Shown here piece by piece: positions 36,601 through 48,600 of a stretch of 64,000 nucleotides of DNA; the first letter of the stretch is position 1; every line of letters begins with the position of its first letter. A program made the position numbers and the translations under genes. The notes beneath the pieces were generated by a model. That model saw only the letters and a list, made by a program, of their open reading frames with translations. It made no database searches and was not told the DNA's origin. The stretch is from NCBI GenBank assembly GCA_022885665.1, contig JAGQDJ010000043.1:248001-312000 (forward strand). The letters run 5' to 3'. The stretch is from Triops longicaudatus (Eukaryota; Arthropoda; Branchiopoda; Notostraca; Triopsidae).

Positions 36601-39600
36601 TGTAGAAGACGATAGAAATATAATATTTTTTCTTTGTCGAATAATGCTCCGAAAAATTTTAATATCAGAACTAATGGAATCATAGGAAAATAAGGCAAGT
36701 GAACTTGATATATCCGTTAGGCCAGTTAGCGACATCTGCCGTTTGTGGAAGTTATCTTAATATTTTTATAAAATATTTGGCGTATTGCACACGAAAATTC
36801 AAACGCATTCTTTTTTTTTGCAGCTTTCAAGATGCCAGAGAGATGTCTTAAAAACCGACATCTTTCACATCTTTTCGTGTTACCAAGTTTTGAGTTCTGG
36901 GAAGTCGCACCAGGAGGCGTAACGGTGCACTATGTCTTGTCAAGCTAACAGTCATTTCTGCCTAAAAGAATGGTTTCTGCGTAGTTTGGACATTACTTAA
37001 CTTATAATAAAAAATATTTGTAGTCTGGAAGTTCACCACCTAGAGCTGCACGTCTCGAAATCCAAATATGTAAGATATTTCGGAAAATTTATTTTTTCGT
37101 AACAAGTGTATCGTGTATATGGTATAACTGGAGATACACCTACAGATTGTCTGCACAATTTAGTTTCCTAACACGGTTCTTTCACGAAGGCTTTCCATTT
37201 GCTCGGTTCGATTCAACCGTTCTCTCTGACTTTAAAATCCTGCTCTTTATTTGATTATCTCCTTCATCCGATTACCTTGGTTTACTGAGCGCGTCGATAT
37301 ACAGAGGTATCTTGCCATATCGACGTATGCAATATTTGTATTAACTTTGTTTCGTAGAAACAGTCCGCGTAACGGACAGCTGGATGTGGTTCTTTGTTCC
37401 TGATGAGCTAGAGTCAGTTGCGTTTTCTTTCATGTCTTTGACATTGTGTCGTTCGCAGTAAATGCAATGGAGGAACAAATGTGATCGACAATTGAAATGT
37501 TCTGCACTGCAATTTAGCATAATTTAATTTCTCCAGAAGTGTGGGTTGCAAATCAAAAGCTTAAAAGTTATTCGGTGTAACATGAAGTAACATAATAGCT
37601 GTGTCGTTACTTGATCTGTCGGTTTGTTGTTCAGCAGCTCTATTTTTTTCCACGTGTTCTCAAAAATTCAACTTGTAGTTTCCTCGGCCTCTTGTGGTAT
37701 CTGAAGGAAAGTAAAATAAATAGATTAGTTAATGAAGGAAAATTACTACAGCCAGTTAAAGACCTCATAGTAACGAAAACGGTGGGTGCCGATTTTCCTA
37801 TCCCAACTGCATTCAGTGGGTTTGTTTGTGCCGATGACATGAAAAGCTTTAAACAGTGCAACAGTGCAATGACATAGAGACGGCAATGAGCAACGCACAC
37901 GTCTGAGCCCAATAAGAAAACTGTTCAACAACAGCGAAAACTTAATGTGTCAATTTAAATTAACTTACATCGTTATATGTTATTTGATATCGTGGTCACT
38001 AATTCCTGTTCTCTGCAATGTGGAGAATAGGGAGTTTGAAGCTGCGCTTTTATTTTTTGCACTTAGAGAAACTTTTGACACCTTGACATGCAAATTGGGA
38101 CCAACCAAGGGTGACATTTAAATCACGTTTCTTTCCGGAAAAACTCATATCGACAATTTAAAAGCGTATCTTCTTTGAAAATTTACTGATTTTTTTCGTT
38201 GCATAGGCCTACCTGCTGAGATTTATGACTTTCGGTTTACCTCATAAGGGCGACATTTAAATCACGTTTCTTTCCCGAAAAACTCATATCGACAATTTAA
38301 AAGCTTATGTTCTTTGAAAATTTACTCATTTTTTCGTTGTATAGGCCTACCTGATTAGATTTATTACTTTCGGTTTACCTCATAGTATTAGTTAATCTAT
38401 GAAAGTATATCCTGTAGTAGCTTATTCAGTTGAAGGTGGGTTGATGCTTAAAGTGCAGTAATTTAAGCTTAAGGCATGTGAGCTATAATTGAAAGATTGA
38501 CCCCGTACGTCACTAAGTTTTCTGTCATACGGCCTTCCGATCTTGTTTTAAATTTTCTCGATCTATAAGGTCACGCAGTGCTTGCAAGGCATGACTGTTG
38601 TGGTGCATTTGATTCTCGGAGTACTTCCTAAGCCTGTCTTTCCTTGCTATGAAATATAGAAGAGCATAGAGGTAGTGTGTCGTGTTGTAGCCAACTTTAT
38701 CCTGATATAATAGTTTGAGTGAGGAAAAGAAAAGAGAGGATCTCGACGTGGATTCAGACACCAACCAGAAGAAACCATCGGGTCGGACTGAAGCTTATTT
38801 CTGCTGTATTACCGTGCTTCCCAAGTTTCAGCAGAAGCGCGTGTAGCATTACATACGAGACTTTTGTTCTTCTCTCCTACTTCCATTGTCAACTTGGGGA
38901 ATCCAGCGAAATAAAATCTCGCGGTGTCCTCTTGCAGGATGAAGCTATCTTCCGTTCCTGTTTTTCTGTCTTAAAAGACTACGTGGAGTGGAAGATGAAA
39001 AACCTGTAACGAATTTTCAGGCAAACTGATGGTTGCTAAGTTCAAGCCGGCCTGAGATTTGTTCTGCGGGATGGAAATAGTAATGGGTTTAATGCGCGGC
39101 TAATAAGAACGGAACTGTGTTATGTGAATGATAAAAAGTGACATGCCTGGTCAAATTTTGATGGTGGTTGTTGCTTGTGCTCAGATGGGGAAAAGTTGAG
39201 AAATAATCAAAAATTAAGATCTGTAGATTGTTTCACTCTTCATCTCTGATTTTTTTAAATCAAGAGTATTGACGTAGTGGAAGGGGATTTTAAGTCCTTT
39301 TAAATTTCAACCAAGAATTTTGTAATTATACAATAAATTTCAGTTTATGCTTTATGTTCCTAAGCGTTTATCCTTTTTTGAGGGCTTGGCAAGGTGACAA
39401 ACAAGGATAGTTTGGTAGAGTTGGATTGATTTTCACATAAAGCGGTGGAAAATAGGGACGTGACAACCTAGGTTATACTGAAACGTGGGAAGTGTTATAA
39501 ATTCCAGGCAGACGGATTAGGCTCGTTGAAGCTTTGGCTGAACTCCTAATGTTGTTTTATTAGAGTAATGTTATTGACCTGTAGTTATCATCTTTTTGAG

Positions 39601-42600
39601 TTAAGTAGCGCAGCAGTCGTTCATAAGCTAGTAGAATATCTCATATTTTAAAAGTCTACTTTAGTTTCATAAAACGCAAAGTTTTACAATCCCCACCAAA
39701 GTAAAACACTTTTACATCCACTCCGGACGCAAAGTTCACCGGAATCACTGAGTAGTTTCTAACTCCCTTCCGCAAGTTCACATGTTGCATTTTTTTAAGT
39801 GTGCGAAATTCGTGATCTAATATTTGACAGTAACTTTTCAAATACAGTTGGCAATTAGCGTAGAACCTCAAACAAACATTTTCAACATCAAATACTCCTA
39901 GCTCTTGAATTTCGTGTGTTCAAGGTCGAAATATCCATCTACAATAGGTGTTTTTTGTAAGTTAACCCTTTTGTTTTCAACCCGGTATTCCGTTGGCTTT
40001 TTAGGAGGTGTTTGCGTCATGTCTCAGATCCGTGGTCTGGTAGCTTTCGTCGAATGAAAAAGTCGGTACCTGGCTCCGAAATGTTATTGTACCCCTTATG
40101 CTTTTAGAGTTTTGCATAGGTTTGCCATTGAAATTGGGAAGTAGATAATTTTAGTGTGAAAAGTAACCGTGAAGGCCACTGAATAGTCTCTCCTTTTTTT
40201 AATACATTGACTATATGGAAAATTGGACGATTTTCCAGTGAGATTGCATATTTTTCATTTTCATTACCATATTTTTCTTATTATGTTGTTCAGTAAAACT
40301 ATGTTTGCAGTTTAGAACGCAAATTCTCAAAATTCGAGATTTTGACCAAGATAAAACATTTGTGGAATACGATAGAACTCAGATATTGTCAACTTCGACT
40401 ATGAAAACTCCCAATTAAGTCAACCGCCTCGGCAGAATTTCTTCTTCGCCAAGGGAGGCTTTTACGATGATTTCGATGTATTCAATACCAAAAGTAATAC
40501 GAGGTTTTACCATTGTGGTATCAGAGTAACACGAAGTTAAAACTGCAATATTTTTTTCCAAAATTTGAATTTTCTAAAATTTTCATATACCACGGATGCA
40601 TTCAACGTTCCGATGTGTCACGTCACCTATCCTCCGGTTCTGACTGTTTGCATAAACGTGATTTCTACTGTAAATTCAAATGAACTGAGAGCTTTTTTCG
40701 GAGTCTCAGTTATAAAGATTATCAATTTGACTTTTGCTTTCAAAATTATTTTTGAAACATTCAGTGGTAGTTGGCAAATCGTCAACGCAAGGTATTTCGA
40801 TCTATTAGAGAAGTGGGTATACCTTAACCGTTCATAGCTGTATTCTTCTTTGGGTGCCTTGTTCCGACCCTCACGTCCGAGTCGAGCCGGGACTGGGACC
40901 TTCCATTATTTTTCTAAAGCAAAGATCTCTACATAGTCTTGTTCTTGTTCCGACTAGAGTGGAAGACATTGAGGACCGTGCTTTGTATATATTATAGTAG
41001 ATGTTTGAAAAGGAGAACTAGGAACATCTCACGAAGATTCGGCAAAATTTAATTAAAGGTCTCAGAAAGCTACAAAAGGATCTAATTTCCTTGTAATAGA
41101 AATTTCTGTTAATTAGAAGGCCTTTCTTTTCAATAAACTCACTTGGCTGGCATATTTTTTCCTTTTGCGTCACGTTTCTAACAAAAGAGGAGATTATTCG
41201 AGTGAGCGAACATAAACAGGCTACGAAAACTTTTTCCCATCTGTAAAGGAGGAAAAATGTGAAATAAATACCAGCCATTATAAAAGTATTATATGGGATT
41301 AAACAAGTCTTTTGTATGCATTTCGTGGTATTATCTTTTTCCATTTCTCATTATTTGTATTGGATACCCTTTCTCTGCTTTGGAAACTCTCCGCCCCTTT
41401 TTGTCTGAACTTTTCCGTACACTGATTTATTCTAAGCATTTGTCAAAACTTTGCTCTGTTTCACAAAGAAAAAAGTGTCGCTTTTTAGAAAAACTCTCAC
41501 CGCCCCCTGGTAAAAAAAAGTAGGAGCTATAAACACACTTCAATTTTCGCTCTCAGGTTTTCTGTTCCTCGCTACTTTTCTTTAAGGGTGATAAATAAGA
41601 CCCGAAAGCTGCTCCGTTGCCATAATAAGCCCAATTCTTATAAAGCGTTACTTTTTGGCGCACGCTTCCGAAAGTACAGCTACTGCTGGCGTGAATTTGG
41701 GATTATGCTAAGGGAGTATGGATTAAAATATTCTCCGAAAGGGGAAAAAAGAAGGAAAGTGTCAGCAGCATCAAAACACATTACTTTTCGATTTCTTTTC
41801 ATAATTTGCAGTGGAACAGATCAAAGTAGCAGATGAAACGAAGTGTTGATTTTCGTGTAGTAACAGCTCGAAAGCCAAGGGGAGAAAATGTATACAAGGA
41901 GGCAGTGAAGGGCAGATAAAAGAGACAGATGAAGTGAGCTTGCGTTCCCTTTAAGAATACACAGTGACATGTCATAGTTCTTTTTTAGTTCCGCCGGGGG
42001 CAATGTGCGATATTTGTGTGTAAAACATGGTAAAAACAGTTAAAAACACTTAGGTTATGTCAAGGATGGTTATGTCGAGTGTTCGTCCGCTTTCTGTGCC
42101 ATTTAGAGTAACTCGTAATGTATATATTTGTTATTGTTTTAAATGTTACATCAACAACTATTTAAGTGAAACAATGTAAGGCAACGAGCAAAGCTCACGC
42201 CGATGAAATAAATAAAAAAAAGAGTAACTCGTGGGAATATGGGTACAATAGAGTTGTATGCAGACATTTTTAGGATGTAAAATAACGATCAATGTACTGT
42301 ACACTCCAAGAACAAGTAAAACAAGCAGTTGGTTACTAGAGATAAAAGTTGTGTGTTATAAAAAAATTAGGAAAAAAAAACAAGAAAAGGATAAAAGTTA
42401 GACTATCCAAATTTGGATTGACTACAGTCGGGATTTGTAGACTAATTGGTACGTTCAGGATAAGCGAGACCTTCATGATTTCTTCCTTTTAGCAGTGCCT
42501 GCACATAGCTTCAGTACGCATGTTCGATACGTTCGGTACACCAAAGTATCATCAGTGGTTAAAGAAAAAGCGCGTGACTGACATTTGTCACCCCTTTGAA

Positions 42601-45600
42601 TTAAGTAGCTGCAAATTTTCAAGGGTGTTTGGTGTGACGAAGATCTTTGATTCACAAACTGCAAATTTCGAAGTACGAACACACGGAAGAAATGTTCGAA
42701 AGTGTCGGAAGAGGGAATTACTCGCGCAATTGCCGTGGCGTTAGGAATGGAAACTTTTTTGAAACCGGTGTAAGACCTCTCCTATTGCCCTACTATATTC
42801 TACTATCAAGAAATATATTCCTCTGAACAAAAATCTTGGTGCATGGGGTGAACCAGGGTGTATATGAAGTACTGCCCCGTAGGTGAGACGGAGGTAGGTC
42901 TGGGGTAGAGAATGGGGACTTTATTGGGGCGGTTTTGTGTGGCAGGCACTGTAATGTACATCACAGTACGGACACACAATTTGAAAGTTTCATACATGAT
43001 ACCACAAGAAGCAATTGACCGACTTCATTTTTCTTTTTCTTTTGAAATGTAAAAAAATAGACCTACTGAATTTGTTTGCCTGATTTTCATTTTTCCGTGA
43101 AAAATTCAACCATGTTTTAAAAATCTAATATTAATTATTTTGAAGATAAGTTCAAACTGTTGCGGTAGCTATCCCTAAGAGCAGGCCCGTAGTCAGGATT
43201 GTGGTTCGGGGAGTGGGTTTCGCCTATTTTCGCCATTATGAAATAAAAATTTCTGGGGGGAGGGGACCCCTAACCTCCCCCCTGGCTACGGGCCTGCCTA
43301 AGACTATCGTTACTATGGAAACTGCTTTTTTTTATTTTTGAACCTTTTTATAGTGCGATGCCTGACTCTTTCCTATGTTGTTATAATACCATAAGGACGT
43401 ACACCGGGGCCTTCAAGAGACGTAATCTGATAGCTCTTGTAAAACTTGCGAACTTATAATAATGCTACGTAGTAAAGACAGCAAAAGAGGAGCTCATCTC
43501 TCTGTACTCGTTTTCTTTTCGTACTTATAAAGTAACGAGATTTTTTTAAAAGTATTCTACCGTATTTTTGTTGCCGTTGAATCGTTGAAGTCTTGATTGC
43601 GTAGTAAATAATTTACCCCGAAGATCGTTTTACATTTATTTATTTGACTAGGCGTCTAATTTTATACCAGGGTAAATTTCGTTTGATTTCTGACAGAATA
43701 GCTTTAAATTCTGTTAAGATGACGTGCAACACCCATGATTTTTTCAGGTCTGTCAATATTTTTTTCTGTTATAGGCCTATTTCTTTGCGTCACAAATCGG
43801 TTTTGAGTAATTAAAAATATTGTAATATGCTTTAGGCAGCATCCAGCGAACCACATTTTGTATCGTAATCACATATTTTGCATTTGAATTGAGCAGTTTT
43901 TGCCTCGAAAAGTAACTATTAATCGAACTCATCATAAGGCAACCACAACAAACAACACGGGTTAGATTGTCCTTGGCTGAAACGGCACAGCGCTGTGCGC
44001 AGCGCAGGACCTCTATCCGTGGCTGATGGCAAACTGAGTTTGCTCCTAGGAATGAGATTGAGTGTATGTATGTGTGGCAGTTTTGATCATGTAGTGTGTT
44101 GGAGTCCAAGGAGAAGTCACCATCGCTGTTTTGGGTGACTCGAGGTCCCTGTCTCAGGATCAGGACGATCACGGTCAGTGGTGTACTAATGGTCAGTGGT
44201 TATGTGAAGAAAGTTTTCTTTTTCTGGTATAACTGGACTGAGATTGGGATGCAGCTTTCGTTAAGCAATGAACTTGATGAAGCTGGCCACTGCAGCCAAG
44301 GAAAGGGTTAAATAGCTGCTAATTGCTTCATAGTGATACAAGGGTTTTTTGAATAAAAGCCAACTAAACTTACCCCTCGTTGAAAAGCTGTCTTCCGGAA
44401 GATGGATTGTGCCGGTTCATTGCGGTCTTTTTAGTTTCCCCTGGGAGAAAGATTTTCTGTGGTGAAAGTTTTGGGTGGGTTGAAGAATGAGCCTAATTAA
44501 GCATGTGAGAAAGGCGGTTGGATATAATTCCAGATGACATACACGAAAAGCTTTGACCCTTTGCCCCTGGACCCCGCGGACACATTTGCTGTCGATCGTA
44601 CAAGGGAAGCAGAATCGACAAACGGAGATTAAATGTTTGTTTGAGCTAAGAAGGAGGAGGAGATCGGACACCGCCAATAGTTAAGACGTCGTTTGGGGAG
44701 GGTGGCTGGCTGAGAGTAGAAGAAATTCCGACAGCGTTTCCTATTCTGTCGTAACGTTTTGTTAGAGGAGATCGAAGAGATGTAAGAAGCTGCGAGTCGA
44801 GTCAATCGAACTGAGGAGGAGGAAGCAAAAAAGAAACGACGATGCACCCTTGTCACATCGCTTTGGAAGGAGCCAAAGGGGTGGGTGAGACCCTGACTGG
44901 TGATAGAGCCGTGAATCGGGTAGCATTGTCCAGATCAGTGTGTTGGAAAAAGTGAACTGAAGAAAAGAAGAACGGAAGGGAGAAAAATCTAAAATTAGTT
45001 TCATGGTTTATCCCAACATCGTTGGCAAGTTTGATTTCTACCCATTTAACGTAAACGGGGGAGAAAGTATCGTACCCTCAAGGCTGAATAGTGTCAATGA
45101 AGTGTCGACTCCCAGGATCAGAGAGGGGTTAAAATAGACTGAGGGAGTGTTAAAAGATGGTAGTGTAACAGTTCAGTGCAAATTGAGTGCGACCTTAAGG
45201 CGAAATTGTCCTGTTTTATTATTATGCCCAAGGAGATAATTTTTCAGTGAAAATCGTATAACCAGGAATTTCTTTGGGTTTGTGGGTTCTTCCGTGCGGT
45301 GTATTGTCTTTGGAGGATTGGGAATTGAATTTCAAAGTAGTGCAGCAGAACAAAGAAAACTTGGCCTGCGTGTCGTTACTAGACGTCCTTATCAGGTTTT
45401 GCTATCTGATCTTTTGAGGTTTTCTACCGTCGTGTTGGGGTGCCCTGCGAAGTTGGGTTCAGTGATTTTGAAAGAAATACTCAGGAAAGAGAAAAAGGAA
45501 GAAAAATTATGTTTTTTCTCGACTCCCTCATCTATTCGACCGAGTGAAGTTAGAAGCCGAATCGACATTGCTGGTGTCGGTGTCTTTGGTCAGAAGAGAA

Positions 45601-48600
45601 CTGCAATGATGGTGGTGAAATGAGAGAACACCATTGGTGTTTCTGGTGGTGGTGCTGTTATTACTGCCAATTTGGTAGAGGAGCTAGTTTGTGGTTGCGT
45701 TGTTACAGCTTCGTCGAAACCTGCTGCGTCAGGGTTGCTGCGGGAACGGTACAATGAAGGCAATAGTCAAGTTGGTTGTTGTCCTGGCTACGATTTCTTC
45801 TCCCAGGCCAACCCGTCCTCACGTCTCGTCTCCCGACCAACAACAGCCGACTAGTAGAACCCGTGCCTGTGATTACCAGCACTACCTGCAGCAGCAGGTT
45901 CTGGGACTGGCGGTGATGCTGTTCGCTGGGTTGGTAATCAGAACATGGCCCTCTTTGGCCTGATTTGGCTGCTCCGTCTGCGAGCCGAGGTTCATCAACG
46001 ACGTCGTCAACTCGCTACAGTGCCTTTACCCTGTCCCGTCTGTGCCGGGACAGCCGCCTCAGCCTCCTCCAGAACATCTGACGCAGCAGCCGATATCGCC
46101 ACAATTGCTGTTATTAGAGACCAGGATCCCGTGGCTAACCCCACTGGTCCGAGTGAGTCTAAACCCAAAGCTCCTGCTACCATGGCACCTAGGACTTGTT
46201 CTAGTCCCCAGGAAGTGCAGGTCGAACACGAGGCAGATGCGTTGCTGCCGCCACCAGTCTCATTTGCAGATTTCAATGTGGCCGGTCTCGTTACCGCAAC
46301 TCTCTCAGGCTCTGCTCATGATACTAACGAGACAGTCCCGCCCCCTCCTCCACCTCCTGGTCGGAAACAAAAGTACCGCCCTGTACCTCCTCCCCGGGGC
46401 CAATACACCTGTTGTTCCAGTAGTAGTGCGTTAATTACTAGTGTAGTAGTGTCTTCAGTGGAAAGTTCACAATGCTGTACTCCCGCGTTTAGTGAAGTCG
46501 CCCGAGGGAGAGACAGTCAATACTACAACCCGTCCTTGCATCCCAACAATAGAATTGCCAGTACCAGCAGCTTGCCGCGTTCCTACGTGTCCTACGTTCA
46601 ACCTACGAGCGGACCTCATTTCTTAATGGAATGCCAACAACCCGGTCTCTATTTCCAGCGAACAGATCATAGTCGGCGGTCACTGCGAGACAAGAGAAGA
46701 GGTAATATGACATCCGTAACCCTGCCACCCTCCTTCACCCAGGGGGACCGACAGCATAGACGAACGTAATAGCACAGATCCCACGAAGGGGAATTTTTCT
46801 CACCCTTGCACTACAAACATTCTTGGAAGGGGGGCAACGACATAAATGGGTTCATTTTGATCCCCTTAATAGCCACACAGTACTTCCCTTTGGCCCCGAG
46901 GGCTTTAAATGTACTTTCACAATACAGGCCTTTTTTTGTCTATTTTTCTTCCTCACCCGTCCTTTCGTGCTTTTATCTTCCCGCTAGTCAGTAGACACCA
47001 AGCGAGGCAAATTGTGTTCAAAAGGTAATTATCGGACAGTTTAACGTCTCCAGGGTACAGTAGAGTATATGCAACGCTTTGATGCCCTGGACCCTCTGAC
47101 CTACCCTGCGTCTTTAGTCGTTATGCATTGGGTTAACTATCACTTTACAAAGGAGTACGTGCATTTAGTACAGGGGTTGATAGGTTCTCTGGTGTAAACG
47201 CGTTTTGTTTCGGTAACCATGACGGTTTACGGTCGACTTGACACACATGTTTTTTTACTTGCCGAAGTTAGCATGGGCCCCCAGGCGAGAATCAGCAAGG
47301 TGTTACGAGAAACGAGCTCGAATTATTCAAAGAAGGTAGTCTGATCACGAAAAAAGTAGGTACCGTGGTAGTGGCGCGTTATTCACTGGAGGCTACGCTG
47401 CATAGACTGCTCAGCCCTTCTTCCCCTAGCGGGGATACCGAGTTTAAAGCTATCACGTAACGCGTATAAAGAAAGTAGTGAACTTATGCAGGTAAACTTT
47501 ACGTACATATAATTAGCCCGTACTCTAGCGTAGTAATTAAGTACTTGCAGGAGGAACCCTATCCGTCTCTGCCGGCTGTGAGGCATAGTGTGTTGAATAC
47601 ACGTTTTCATAAATGGAAGGCGGAGGCTAAGACTGATTACAACCAAGCGATCGTTCTGGTTACAAGCAGAAGGCGAAAGCTATTACAAGCTACGTGATAA
47701 TTATTCCGAACGAGTCTCCTAATGGCGTATCCATCTTGAGTCGGGTATGAGAACTGTGTCGCTTAGTTTACTCCCTTAAATGGTAAGGAGATTAAAGGGG
47801 TGCATTTCTAAAGATTAGAATGTGTTCCTCGATAAGGTCAACGTTTGCGAGCTCGTTTCTCGTGTGCACTTAGCCTTGCAAAAGAGCGCTCGTGGAATTT
47901 GTTGTGCGTAATAAGAAGCGTAGAAAATGCACTTGTCGTTCACATGTTCTCCTGTTTCCTTGCTCTTCGAGTGTAAAATTCAGCGGGTTTCTCGTACTGT
48001 TTCAACCCAACTTGTTCTTTCGCAGGACGGTCGACTGGGAACTTCTGATTCTTTATTTATATCCTTTTTCTTTTTATTATGTTAATTCGTTTCTTTTCTA
48101 TTTTGTGGATATAGTGGTATATAATGGTAATGGTATATTAAAGGTTTAAGGTGTCGCCCCTTGTTTATGACGGCCTCATTAACTTTTCACCAAGTTTCCA
48201 GCTCTTTACGAGAAGAAGTGATCCAGATTAAGGGCGAAGAAGGCATCGAGCCAACGTTCGGCTTCGGGGGCCATTGTTAATGAATGTTCACGTTGAGCTG
48301 GTTCGCGAAAGAGCGAAATTCGTGATTACTCAAGTGTGTAAGACCAGGGTCGCTGTCTGATGCTACAAAACTTCTCAGCGGGCGCAGTTAGCAATTTTAG
48401 CGGTTCACCGTTACCACATTTGGGGAGATAGTGTTCCTGGTCGATCTGCCACAGGTTCAATTCCCCCAAACGCTGTTACTGCTTGCAAACCAAGTCTACG
48501 ATAGTAATCTTGCACAGTTTCAGCGAATTTTGTTGTATTTATCGAAATTGAGGTAGAAAAATTTTCCTTCAAAAACATCGTCCTCTGTTGACGTTGCTTG

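Noticed and set aside
48390..48480. tRNA-like box B sequence GGTTCAATTCC
   Set aside because: No matching box A and no cloverleaf could be drawn around it.
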